DNA of 64,000 nucleotides from an uncultured Desulfobacter sp. (lineage in GTDB: Bacteria; Desulfobacterota; Desulfobacteria; Desulfobacterales; Desulfobacteraceae). The notes under the pieces were generated by a model. The model was given only the letters and a program-made list of their open reading frames with translations, did no database searches and was not told the DNA's origin. Positions 29,228 through 36,870 of this stretch are shown here, piece by piece; the first letter of the stretch is position 1, and every line of letters begins with the position of its first letter. The stretch lies in the NCBI RefSeq assembly GCF_963666145.1, contig NZ_OY762614.1:5756501-5820500 (forward strand). The letters run 5' to 3'. The position numbers were made by a program, and so were the translations under genes.

Positions 29228-29464
29228 ATGCATAATGGTAACAATTTTATGCACCATGTGAACTGGGTCGTCCTTAAGGCCGATGGAAAAGAAATCGCCC
29301 GGTGGGACTTTAGCGCCTTTAACAGGCCTGAATCAGGGACGTTTTCCAAGGAAGTTGATTATACGATATCCGGTCCGGTAGAACTTACCGCAGAGGCCAA
29401 TTGCAATATGCATGGTTCCACAGGGCCGGTCATTATTAAAATACCCCCTAAACAACAACCATAA
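29228..29464 (+). pseudogene. Superoxide reductase-like protein, N-terminally truncated
   Basis: 78 aa resembling the SORL (desulfoferrodoxin/neelaredoxin) fold: a His near HNG, MHHVNWVVLKADG, and the C-terminal iron-ligand motif EANCNMHG with Cys and His. The frame stays open upstream of the ATG (IKINI-), but the upstream DNA is the hflC relic. The N-terminal His ligand and first strands therefore appear lost at the junction. Superoxide reductase reduces superoxide without making oxygen and is typical of anaerobes. Identification is by motif only, and a naturally short variant cannot be excluded. Confidence 0.55.
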
Positions 29465-29505
29465 CGTTCGAGAGTAATGCAATACACAAAAGGAATTTTA
29501 TATCA

Positions 29506-29937
29506 ATGAAAACAATTTTGAAAATTATTGCGGCCATTTGCTTTGCAGGTGTTGTCGTCCAATTCATCCCCATCACCAAGGATAATCCTCCTGTAACAGG
29601 TGAAATAGCAGTATCTGAAAAAGTCCAACAGATTGTCAAGCGGTCCTGTTATGACTGCCATTCAAACGAAACAAAATGGCCCTGGTACAGCAGGATTGCA
29701 CCCATTTCCTGGCTTGTGGCAAGGGATGTGAAAGAAGGGAGACAAAATTTAAATTTTTCCACTTGGCAGAATTTAGCTAAGGCGGAACAGGAAAACCTCA
29801 AGAACAGGATTCAACTTGAGGTTTCTGAGGATTCCATGCCCCCGTTTATCTACAAATTGGGACATCCGGATGCCAAGATGTCTGAGAATGAAAAAGAAGC
29901 TATAATTAAATGGGCATCTAAAAAAAATCCATCCTGA
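29506..29937 (+). CDS. Periplasmic haem-binding domain protein (monohaem cytochrome)
   Basis: 143 aa. An N-terminal hydrophobic signal or anchor (about 4-22) is followed by SCYDCHSNETKWPWYSRIAPISW, a CxxCH haem site with the WPWY-IAP pattern of the Haem_bd domain family. The C-terminus has MPPFIYKLGHPDAKMSENEKEAI, which could supply the distal Met. Such proteins lie in the periplasm and may carry electrons to cytochrome c peroxidases, one of which is encoded at 31246. There is an AAAGGAAT site before the ATG. Confidence 0.82.
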   Translation: MKTILKIIAAICFAGVVVQFIPITKDNPPVTGEIAVSEKVQQIVKRSCYDCHSNETKWPWYSRIAPISWLVARDVKEGRQNLNFSTWQNLAKAEQENLKNRIQLEVSEDSMPPFIYKLGHPDAKMSENEKEAIIKWASKKNPS

Positions 29938-29952
29938 TTGATCCCCACCAGC

Positions 29953-30003
29953 ATCGTCCGGGAGCATAAAAGAAAATTCCTGGCAACGGATTTTATTTTA
30001 TAA
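29953..30003 (+). pseudogene. Relic of the 3' end of a gapN gene
   Basis: Encodes IVREHKRKFLATDFIL followed by a stop. This matches the last 16 codons of gapN as found at 53614-53664 (IVRDRKSKFLATDFIL). It is the scar of a second gapN copy directly upstream of gpmA. Confidence 0.7.
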
Positions 30004-30073
30004 ACGGCAAACGATAGAGGCGTTTGATCAATTTGTGCCGCTCATATATGGTCAAAGGATAAAAGGAAATTTC

Positions 30074-30820
30074 ATGTATAAACTTGTTTTGCTTCGCCAC
30101 GGTCTCAGTGAATGGAATATACAGAATCGCTTTACCGGCTGGCATGATGTCGATCTGGCAGAGGCAGGCATGACAGAGTCGCGCCAGGCTGGACAAGCAC
30201 TTCGTGACGCAGGGTTTCAATTCGATACCGCGCATACGTCGATGCTTAAGCGGGCTATACGTACGCTCTGGGTGATTCTTGACCAACTCGACCAAATGTG
30301 GATGCCAGTTGTCCGCGATTGGAGGCTGAATGAGAAACATTACGGGGCATTGCAGGGGCTCAATAAAGCCGATACAGCAGCCAAATACGGCGAAGACCAG
30401 GTACTGATTTGGAGAAGAAGCTACGATATTTCACCGCCGCCTGTTTCTGAAGATGACGACCGTTTCCCTGGCAATGATCAACGATACACCGGCATTGAGA
30501 AGAGCAGGCTTCCCAAAACTGAATGTCTCAAAAATACGGTTGACAGGGTAGTCGAGTGCTGGAACGAAACAATATCCAAAGAGATACGATCAGGCAAAAA
30601 GCTTCTCATCGTTGCACATGGCAACAGCCTTCGGGCACTTGTCAAGTATTTGGAGCAAATTACGGACAAAAAAATTATTGAACTCAATATTCCTACTGGT
30701 ATTCCTTTAATTTACGAGCTTGATTCCGATCTCAAGGTTGTACGTCATTATTATCTTACAGATGAGGATATGCTCAAGGACGCAATGGCCGCAGTTGTAA
30801 AACAGGGAAAGGCAAAATGA
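30074..30820 (+). CDS. gpmA: 2,3-bisphosphoglycerate-dependent phosphoglycerate mutase
   Basis: 248 aa from the ATG at 30074 (AAAAGGAAA upstream); the frame from 30035 is longer but lacks support. The catalytic His9 is in LLRHGLSEWN, followed by RFTGWHDVDL, and a second basic motif lies at MLKRAIRTLW. RLNEKHYGALQGLNK and the second His in VAHGNSLRAL complete the signature of dPGM. It interconverts 3- and 2-phosphoglycerate, the step after GAPN. A TCATATATGGTC stretch at 30041-30052, similar to the activator sites, lies in its leader. A truncated second gpmA is at 57209-57331. Confidence 0.95.
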   Translation: MYKLVLLRHGLSEWNIQNRFTGWHDVDLAEAGMTESRQAGQALRDAGFQFDTAHTSMLKRAIRTLWVILDQLDQMWMPVVRDWRLNEKHYGALQGLNKADTAAKYGEDQVLIWRRSYDISPPPVSEDDDRFPGNDQRYTGIEKSRLPKTECLKNTVDRVVECWNETISKEIRSGKKLLIVAHGNSLRALVKYLEQITDKKIIELNIPTGIPLIYELDSDLKVVRHYYLTDEDMLKDAMAAVVKQGKAK

Positions 30821-30945
30821 TAATGAAAAGATAATACTCCCCATCCGCTCATTTGGGCACGTATGCGAAAAACTCGGCATTCAAAAACCGTAACCTATTA
30901 ATTCATATATCCTTACCCGATACCGCGTTGAAATGTAGATGTTCG

Positions 30946-30987
30946 AAACAGGTCATATATGGTCATATGATCCAATATGACCTGTTT
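30946..30987 (+). promoter_or_regulatory. Putative activator site upstream of the cytochrome fusion gene
   Basis: Perfect 13-bp arms AAACAGGTCATAT (30946-30958) and ATATGACCTGTTT (30975-30987), with a further GGTCATATGATCC between them. It is about 116 bp upstream of the -24-like element at 31082. Confidence 0.55.
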
Positions 30988-31081
30988 TTATAATGGTTCT
31001 CTTCTCCGACCATGATCCATTGATGTAATTATTCTCTAATAATTTAAAGTACTAAGACGAAAAATTAAAATTTGTTACGTT

Positions 31082-31096
31082 TGGCCCGAAACTTGA
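31082..31096 (+). promoter_or_regulatory. Sigma-54-like element of the cytochrome fusion gene
   Basis: TGGCCC-GAAAC-TTGA, the same as at 15648. Correct spacing, imperfect -12. It lies about 150 bp before the start codon at 31246. Confidence 0.4.
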
Positions 31097-31245
31097 GAAT
31101 GTAGCAATGAATAGATTTTCAAAAAAGCGAAATCAAATTTTATAACATAAGAGACAAGATCATGGAAATAAAGACGGCATGGGCCAAAGGTGTATCATGA
31201 AGACTTGTTCTATGGCATTAAACAACAAAGAAAGGAAAGTTTGTT

Positions 31246-33234
31246 ATGCAAAAGAAGCTGATAGCAGTTATTTTTTTGGTAACGGGGCTGAGCGTACTGA
31301 TGTTTTTCGGTATGGGGAGTGACCTGACCTCACAGACTGCTGACAATTTAACAGCAAAGGTACAAAAAGCGGACATGCCCCAGAAAGCTGCGGTATTGCG
31401 CACAATTAAAGCGGTTCCAGGCACCCCGGATGGAGTGCTGCTAATGCAGGCGCATGCGCTTTTCGGCAAACTTCCCTCGACCATGCCCGGCAGTGAGAAA
31501 GACACGCCCTCCATGATTGCATTGGGGAAAAAACTCTATTTTGAGAAAAACATTTCGATTAACAAAACCCAATCCTGCAACTCCTGCCATCCTATTGACA
31601 ACAAAGGTGCAGGCGCTGACAATCTCAAGACAGGCAAAGGCGCGGAAGGAAAATTCGGCGACCGCAACGATCCATCAACCATGAATGCCGGTTTTCAGAT
31701 TGCTCAGTTCTGGGACGGCCGCGCGGCCACTCTGGAAAATCAGGCCCAAGGTCCCCCACTCAATCCTATTGAAATGGGTATGCCCAATGCCGAAGCTGTG
31801 GCCGAACGGCTGAAAAGCATAAAAAATTACCCCTCTGATTTCAAAAAAGCTTTTCCTGGCGAGAAAGACCCCGTGACTTTCGACAACTTTTCCAAGGCGG
31901 TTGCCGCCTTTGAACGAACACTGATTACCCATGGCAGATTGGATCGTTTTATGGACGGGGACAAACAGGCCCTCACCGGGCAGGAAATGGAAGGGATGCG
32001 CACCTTTATCAATGTCGGCTGTGTGCAGTGCCACAGCGGCCCCAACCTGGGTGGGATGACCTTCCAGAAAATGGGCGTGTTCCATAAATACACCAACGAC
32101 GAGGATACCGGACGATTTAAGGTCACCAACCTGGAAAGTGATAAATATGTCTTCAAGGTTCCGATGTTGCGCAATGTCACCCTTACCGCCCCCTATTTCC
32201 ATGACGGCGGGGCAGGCAGTCTGGCAGAGGCAGTGGATCAGATGGGATATCTGCAGTTAGATAAGAAACTGAATGACGCAGAAATCAACAATACTCTCAG
32301 ATTTTTGACCACCCTGGCCGATGCGGAGCGTACCACCGCGCCGCCAATAAAGGTAAAAGCATCTTCTACTGCCTGGGCAGCACCGTTAATGAAGGATCTT
32401 CCCCAGGGAGACGACGGTGATCTTATCCGTTACGGTGCATTGCTTTTGACCGATACATATTCTCAGCTCGGCGCTGGCGTAAAGGATGAAAAAATGCGTT
32501 TTTCGGGAAATACCCTGAACTGCACGAGCTGTCACCAGGATAACGGCACCAAGCAGTTCGGACTTCCCTGGATGGGGGTTAGCCAGATGTACCCTCAATA
32601 CCGAGGCCGCGAAGACAAGGTGGCTGGGCTTGAGGAGCGGATTAACGGTTGTTTCGAACGCAGCATGAACGGCAAGGCGATAGCACTCGACAGCAGGGGA
32701 ATGAAGGCAATGGTCGCCTATATAAACTGGTTGTCAAAAGACCTGTCCAAGGATGTTTATGGTCTGGCAACACCCAAATTCGAAGGTCCGAACCGCAAGG
32801 CCGATGTGAAAAAAGGCGAAGAGGTGTACAATCGATTCTGCATGTCATGCCATGGTGAAAACGGGAACGGTTATCAGTCGATGTCGGCCGGAGATTCGGG
32901 CAGCTATGTCGCCCCGGCGTTGTGGGGAGAGAACAGCTATAACAACGGCGCGGGAATGAACCGGTTGCTGACCAACGCCGCGTTTATTCACAGCAACATG
33001 CCATTGGGAACGGTGTGGAACCATCCGGCAATCATCAATGAAGACACCTACGATGTCGCCGCTTATCTCAGTTCCCAGGAACGTCCGCAGATGGGCGGAC
33101 TGGAGAAAGACTATCCGAAACTGGAGAAAAAAGCGCTGGACTGCCCGTATCCTCCCTATGCTGATAATTTTTCACAGCAACAGCATCAATACGGCCCATT
33201 TCAGCCAATAAAAAAGGCGTCGAAAAATAAATAA
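31246..33234 (+). CDS. Fusion of cytochrome c peroxidase (MauG/CCP-like) and TsdA-like dihaem cytochrome
   Basis: 662 aa with an N-terminal signal or anchor (about 1-22), so periplasmic. The first part (about 60-355) has two CxxCH sites, CNSCH (111-115) and CVQCH (259-263). It also has FWDGRAATLENQA and VPMLRNVTLTAPYFHDG, the hallmarks of dihaem cytochrome c peroxidases. The second part (about 370-640) has CTSCH (426-430) and CMSCH (532-536). Its KQFGLPWMGVSQMYPQYR and LEERINGCFERSMNG motifs are typical of thiosulfate dehydrogenase (TsdA/SoxA-like) proteins. One protein would thus carry four haems and join hydrogen peroxide reduction to a sulfur-compound or electron-donor domain. That joint function is inference. 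Confidence 0.85.
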   Translation: MQKKLIAVIFLVTGLSVLMFFGMGSDLTSQTADNLTAKVQKADMPQKAAVLRTIKAVPGTPDGVLLMQAHALFGKLPSTMPGSEKDTPSMIALGKKLYFEKNISINKTQSCNSCHPIDNKGAGADNLKTGKGAEGKFGDRNDPSTMNAGFQIAQFWDGRAATLENQAQGPPLNPIEMGMPNAEAVAERLKSIKNYPSDFKKAFPGEKDPVTFDNFSKAVAAFERTLITHGRLDRFMDGDKQALTGQEMEGMRTFINVGCVQCHSGPNLGGMTFQKMGVFHKYTNDEDTGRFKVTNLESDKYVFKVPMLRNVTLTAPYFHDGGAGSLAEAVDQMGYLQLDKKLNDAEINNTLRFLTTLADAERTTAPPIKVKASSTAWAAPLMKDLPQGDDGDLIRYGALLLTDTYSQLGAGVKDEKMRFSGNTLNCTSCHQDNGTKQFGLPWMGVSQMYPQYRGREDKVAGLEERINGCFERSMNGKAIALDSRGMKAMVAYINWLSKDLSKDVYGLATPKFEGPNRKADVKKGEEVYNRFCMSCHGENGNGYQSMSAGDSGSYVAPALWGENSYNNGAGMNRLLTNAAFIHSNMPLGTVWNHPAIINEDTYDVAAYLSSQERPQMGGLEKDYPKLEKKALDCPYPPYADNFSQQQHQYGPFQPIKKASKNK

Positions 33235-33265
33235 GGACCTCAGATGAAATAAATTGCGCCGAACG

Positions 33266-33343
33266 TTGGCTCATATACAAGGTGCATCAAAGGTTCAATA
33301 GCTTGCCTATTGGGCCTTTGATGCAACGCAGAAGATGAGCCAA
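33266..33343. other. Large two-level stem-loop
   Basis: Inner stem of 18 bp (33284-33301 with 33307-33324, two wobble or mismatched positions) around a 5-base loop; outer stem TTGGCTCAT (33266-33274) with ATGAGCCAA (33335-33343). It is not followed by a T-run, so it is a poor terminator. It could be a processing or stability structure after the cytochrome gene. Confidence 0.6.
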
Positions 33344-33412
33344 AGGACAAGTAAATTCATTAAAACCAGGGCCGGAGCATGACCTGTTAACAATTGAGTG
33401 GAGGGATCAAAG

Positions 33413-33475
33413 ATGAACGCACAAAAGCTTATAGACGTCACGGAAAATGTTCTTCCACGATGGAAAAGGGCGTAA
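33413..33475 (+). other. Short frame with good ribosome-binding site, leader or relic
   Basis: 20 codons starting MNAQKLIDVTENVLPRW, with GGAGGG about 11 bp upstream, ending 4 bp before the HAD phosphatase start. It could be a leader peptide or the cut-down start of a lost gene. No family is recognised with confidence. Confidence 0.3.
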
Positions 33476-33479
33476 CTTT

Positions 33480-34226
33480 ATGAAAGAACTTATTGTTTTT
33501 GATCTGGATGGCACGATTGCCGAAAGCAAATCATCTCTTGATCCTGAAATGTCAGCATTGCTGCATGATCTTCTCGGCATCGTAAAAGTGGCTGTGATTT
33601 CCGGAGGCGATTGGTCTCAATTTGATAAACAATTGCTCTCGAATTTTCCCCAGGACGAACGCCTCAATAATCTGATTCTCCTTCCGACATGTGGAACAAA
33701 GTTCTACAAATACACTGGGCTTTGGAAAAAAATTTATTCCGAAGATTTCACTGCGGATGAAAAGGAAAAAATCATCAGTTCTTTAAAGAAGGCGATAGAA
33801 GCAGCCGGTTTCACGAACGGAAAAATTTGGGGAGAGATTATTGAAGACCGGGGGAGTCAGATAACATTTTCAGCATTGGGGCAACAGGCTCCTCTAAAAG
33901 AAAAGAAAAAATGGGATCCTGATTTCATCAAGCGGAAAAAGATCAAATCAATCCTTGACACGTTTATTCCAGAGTTTTCAGTACGCCTGGGTGGCACCAC
34001 ATCCATTGATGTCACAAAGCCTGGGATTGATAAAGCATATGGAATTGGAAAACTTAAGGACATCCTCGGCATTGCCATTGATGAGATGATTTTTATCGGG
34101 GACGCCTTGTTCCCCGGCGGGAACGACTATCCGGCCAAAGAAGCAGGGGTTGTTTCCATCCAGGTCAGGGATCCCAATGAGTCGAAACGGGTGATTGAAA
34201 CGATCATCGCTTGTTTGGATGGCTGA
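33480..34226 (+). CDS. HAD-superfamily phosphatase (phosphomannomutase-like, HAD-IIB)
   Basis: 248 aa from the ATG at 33480 (GGAAAAGGG upstream). The nucleophile motif FDLDGTIAESK opens the protein. Motif II is ISGG, and the cap region follows with GTKFYKY. Motif IV is IFIGDALFPGGNDYPAKEAG with Asp residues for Mg. The fold resembles eukaryotic-type phosphomannomutase and sugar-phosphate phosphatases. A sugar-phosphate substrate is likely given neighbours in sugar phosphate metabolism, but it is not shown. Confidence 0.85.
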   Translation: MKELIVFDLDGTIAESKSSLDPEMSALLHDLLGIVKVAVISGGDWSQFDKQLLSNFPQDERLNNLILLPTCGTKFYKYTGLWKKIYSEDFTADEKEKIISSLKKAIEAAGFTNGKIWGEIIEDRGSQITFSALGQQAPLKEKKKWDPDFIKRKKIKSILDTFIPEFSVRLGGTTSIDVTKPGIDKAYGIGKLKDILGIAIDEMIFIGDALFPGGNDYPAKEAGVVSIQVRDPNESKRVIETIIACLDG

Positions 34227-34307
34227 TCCTTTACTACAGCGTGAGTGAGATACAGGAGCCTGGCAATGAACGACGCCAACTGAGCTACTTTGCCGAAGTG
34301 ATGGTGC

Positions 34308-34388
34308 TTTCAAAATCTTGTATCTGACGAATCAAAATTTATTACTGGAAGTGAATTAGTTATTGATGGCGGTTATACCTGTAAATAA
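34308..34388 (+). pseudogene. C-terminal relic of a short-chain dehydrogenase/reductase
   Basis: Encodes LVSDESKFITGSELVIDGGY and a stop, the standard C-terminal end of SDR enzymes (SDE-x3-TG-x4-DGG). Nothing upstream continues the frame as an SDR. It shows that a further gene was lost between the HAD phosphatase and the small DUF5320-like gene. Confidence 0.7.
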
Positions 34389-34455
34389 GGTGAATGCAGG
34401 TGACAACAAATTAGCTGTCACAATCATTTGCCAGAAGAAAGGAGGTGAGATTAAT

Positions 34456-34608
34456 ATGCCAAATAAAGACGGAACTGGACCCAAAGGCCATGGACCGAAA
34501 GACGGACATGGAAAAGGAAAAGGTCAGGGCAAGGGTCAGAGCAAAGGAACTGGTCAAGGAGCAATGACTGGAGGGAAAGAAGGAATAGAAAAAACAAACA
34601 AAAAGTAA
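34456..34608 (+). CDS. DUF5320-like small Gly/Lys-rich protein
   Basis: 50 aa starting MPNKDGTGPKGHGPK, with a strong AGGAGGTGA site 8 bp upstream. The start is the usual opening of DUF5320-type proteins (MP-DGTGP-G-GP). The rest is a Gly-Lys-Gln low-complexity tail. These proteins often accompany dinitrogenase-cofactor or MRP-type genes in anaerobes; none are here. Function unknown. Confidence 0.7.
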   Translation: MPNKDGTGPKGHGPKDGHGKGKGQGKGQSKGTGQGAMTGGKEGIEKTNKK

Positions 34609-34662
34609 GCTGGCTTTGCGAACAAGAATTAAGCGTTTGCAAAAAAAACGCATTAACCTATA

Positions 34663-34723
34663 CCAAAAAGGCCGGCGTTAACACTTCTGTTGATCTTCAT
34701 GCTTTGTGACACGGCCTTTTTGG
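34663..34723 (+). terminator. Hairpin terminator after the DUF5320-like gene
   Basis: Perfect 12-bp arms CCAAAAAGGCCG and CGGCCTTTTTGG separated by 37 bp. A-rich on one side and T-rich on the other, so it may work in both directions. The long loop is unusual. Confidence 0.55.
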
Positions 34724-34796
34724 TTGATTATGCAGGGTATTTTAAAACCGGAAAACACTATAAAATCTGTTTTATAAAAAAAAGGAAGAGTAAACC

Positions 34797-35189
34797 ATGA
34801 CAAACCTAAAAACCGATCAGATTTTTGAAAGACAAGAATATCACCAGTCTCTGATGGATAAAATGAGCATTGAATCCTCTTCTGTAGACACCTGCAGGCC
34901 TGAAGGTGAGAAGACGCTTTATATCGAAAAGCTGGAGCAGCAGATCAAATCACTTAAATCCATTATGGAGGACATGACAGAAAAAAGTAAAAATCTGGAA
35001 AAAGGGTTCAGGGTAAAGTTTGAAGAGGATCGCACGGTGATAGAGGAACGCTACCGCACGTTAAATAAAAGGATGAATAATATCCGCCAGGCAAGCGGAG
35101 AGGCCTGGAAAGAATTGGGTAAAGGAACGTCAAGTGCTTTGGAGGATTTTACAGAGGGTATAAAAAATGCAATTTCAAGATTCAAATAA
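34797..35189 (+). CDS. Coiled-coil protein of unknown function
   Basis: 130 aa, highly charged. A helix of about 60 residues (from LYIEKLEQQIKSLKSIMEDM to RTLNKRMNNIR) predicts a coiled coil. The end GTSSALEDFTEGIKNAISRFK looks amphipathic. No signal or membrane segment. Similar small helical proteins occur in stress clusters, but I cannot name a family. AAAGGAAG precedes the ATG. Confidence 0.65.
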   Translation: MTNLKTDQIFERQEYHQSLMDKMSIESSSVDTCRPEGEKTLYIEKLEQQIKSLKSIMEDMTEKSKNLEKGFRVKFEEDRTVIEERYRTLNKRMNNIRQASGEAWKELGKGTSSALEDFTEGIKNAISRFK

Positions 35190-35388
35190 AACATTGTGCC
35201 AGGAAATTTGGAGAATAAAACCAGGGTTCTCAGATATGTGCGGGGGGGGGGATGCCAGGAACTGGCCGCAGGGAGGAAAAAAGGTGGTCATCTTATTGAA
35301 CAATGATTACAAATCCGTTTATTTAGAATCGGATTGGGACATCTATCTGGATTCGGCGTTGGAATATCACTTGCAATCCCGGGTGTAA
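35167..35388 (+). CDS. Doubtful small frame with poly-G run
   Basis: 73 codons overlapping the coiled-coil gene by 23 bp. Only the last third (VVILLNNDYKSVYLESDWDIY and on) looks protein-like. A run of ten G at 35241-35250 suggests frameshift decay or phase variation upstream of that part. No family recognised. Confidence 0.25.
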   Translation: MQFQDSNKTLCQEIWRIKPGFSDMCGGGDARNWPQGGKKVVILLNNDYKSVYLESDWDIYLDSALEYHLQSRV

Positions 35389-35406
35389 CGGAGAGAGAGG
35401 GCAATA

Positions 35407-36870
35407 GTGGGCAAACAAGCAATTGAACTCAGCTACGCTGTCCGGCTTCGTGTGGTCTTCAAGTATTTCGGTCAACTGAGCCTCGTGCTCGCCGCACTGT
35501 CGCTTGTACCGCTGGTGATGTCGGTTATTTTTCGTGACACACCAGTCAGCCTTCGGTATGGCATTGTGATCGTCGGGCTTTCAGCCTCCGGGTTCGGTTT
35601 GGCGCGACTGCGCGCCCCTTCAAGGGTGCAGGTCAATGAAGGCATGGTGTTGGTTGCACTGATGTTTATTTTCACTCCGCTCGTGATGTCTTATCCAATG
35701 ATGGGCTCGGGGTTGGATTTCCTTGATGCCTTCTTCGAGGCCGTCTCCGGCGTCACGACCACGGGTCTGAGCACGAAGGCGACGCTTGCTGGCGCGCCGC
35801 AGACGTTTCTTTTTGCCCGCGCCTGGATGCAGTGGTACGGTGGTCTGGGCGTTGTTGTATTTTCACTGGCGCTCATTATGCAACCAGGTCTGGTGGCCAA
35901 AGGCCTGGCTGCAACAGCGGCCGAAACAGATGATTTGGTCGGTGGCACACGGGCATACGCACGGCGAGCCCTGAAAGTCTATGGCGGTTTGACCGCCCTC
36001 GGCATCATCGGCTCCCTGGCGGTGGGAGTCGGGTTCTTGGACGCGGTGCTGTATACATTTGCGGCGGTCTCTACCGGGGGCTTTGCCCCGAATGACGGCA
36101 GTCTCGCGACGTTCGGCAGACCCGCACAGCTGTGGATTACCCTGCTCTGCCTCGCCGGTGCGATCCCGCTGGCGTTCTATTACCGATTATTTAAGGAGAA
36201 GCGGCGCGTTGCAGTGGACTTTCTGCAACTCCAGGCCGTCATAATCGCTTCTCTGGTCGTTTCGCTGGCAGTGGGTGCCACCATGTGGCTGAGCGCCGGC
36301 ATGGCCTGGCCGCAAGTGCTCCACCACGCGCCCTTGCTGGCCATTTCCGCGCAGACAACTGCTGGATTTTCCTCGATGCCGTGTGCACAACTTGATGGGG
36401 GCTCGAAGCTGGTCCTGATTTTTTCGATGCTTGTGGGCGGAGGCGCAGGGTCGACCGCGGGCGGATTCAAACTGCTGCGGCTGTTGATCGTGGCGAGTGT
36501 GTTTCGGCTGATCCTCCTTCGGACCGGCCTGTCGAAACACGCCGTCATCGAGCCCCGGTTGGCTGGCCGTCGACTGATAGATGACGAGATCCACGCGGCC
36601 CTTCTCCTCATTGTGATGTTCGTCGCCGTCGTCGTGTTCTCCTGGCTTCCCTTTGTTGCAATGGGATACAGCCCGCTCGACTCCTTGTTTGAAGTGGTTT
36701 CGGCCACGGGAACGGCAGGGCTTTCTGTGGGGCTGACGAGTGCAAAGCTGCCCGCACTGCTTAAGGGGATTTTGTGTGTTGACATGCTGATGGGAAGACT
36801 TGAAATCATCGCGTGGCTTGTGATGTTTTACCCTGGGACCTGGTTTGGCAGGAGAATGGAGGGAACATGA
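35407..36870 (+). CDS. trkH: TrkH-type potassium uptake channel subunit
   Basis: 487 aa, GTG start at 35407 with GGAGAGAGAGGG upstream. A polytopic membrane protein with four pore-loop repeats ending in selectivity-filter-like segments TTTGLS, STGGFA, TTAGFS and GTAGLS. The pattern GGGAGSTAGGFKLLR before the last repeats is family-typical. It imports K+ with the cytoplasmic RCK subunit encoded just downstream (ATGA overlap). It is markedly GC-rich relative to flanking DNA, which suggests separate acquisition. K+ uptake fits osmotic or pH stress. Confidence 0.93.
   Translation: MGKQAIELSYAVRLRVVFKYFGQLSLVLAALSLVPLVMSVIFRDTPVSLRYGIVIVGLSASGFGLARLRAPSRVQVNEGMVLVALMFIFTPLVMSYPMMGSGLDFLDAFFEAVSGVTTTGLSTKATLAGAPQTFLFARAWMQWYGGLGVVVFSLALIMQPGLVAKGLAATAAETDDLVGGTRAYARRALKVYGGLTALGIIGSLAVGVGFLDAVLYTFAAVSTGGFAPNDGSLATFGRPAQLWITLLCLAGAIPLAFYYRLFKEKRRVAVDFLQLQAVIIASLVVSLAVGATMWLSAGMAWPQVLHHAPLLAISAQTTAGFSSMPCAQLDGGSKLVLIFSMLVGGGAGSTAGGFKLLRLLIVASVFRLILLRTGLSKHAVIEPRLAGRRLIDDEIHAALLLIVMFVAVVVFSWLPFVAMGYSPLDSLFEVVSATGTAGLSVGLTSAKLPALLKGILCVDMLMGRLEIIAWLVMFYPGTWFGRRMEGT

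Larger units (their letters stand above)
30934..31098 (+). repeat. Dispersed promoter repeat, copy B
   Basis: Close copy of 15467-15666, with the same order of inverted repeat, CCATGATCCATTGATGTAATT stretch and TTTGGCCCGAAACTTGAG motif. The two copies lie about 15.5 kb apart in the same orientation, so recombination between them could delete or duplicate the block between. Confidence 0.75.
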
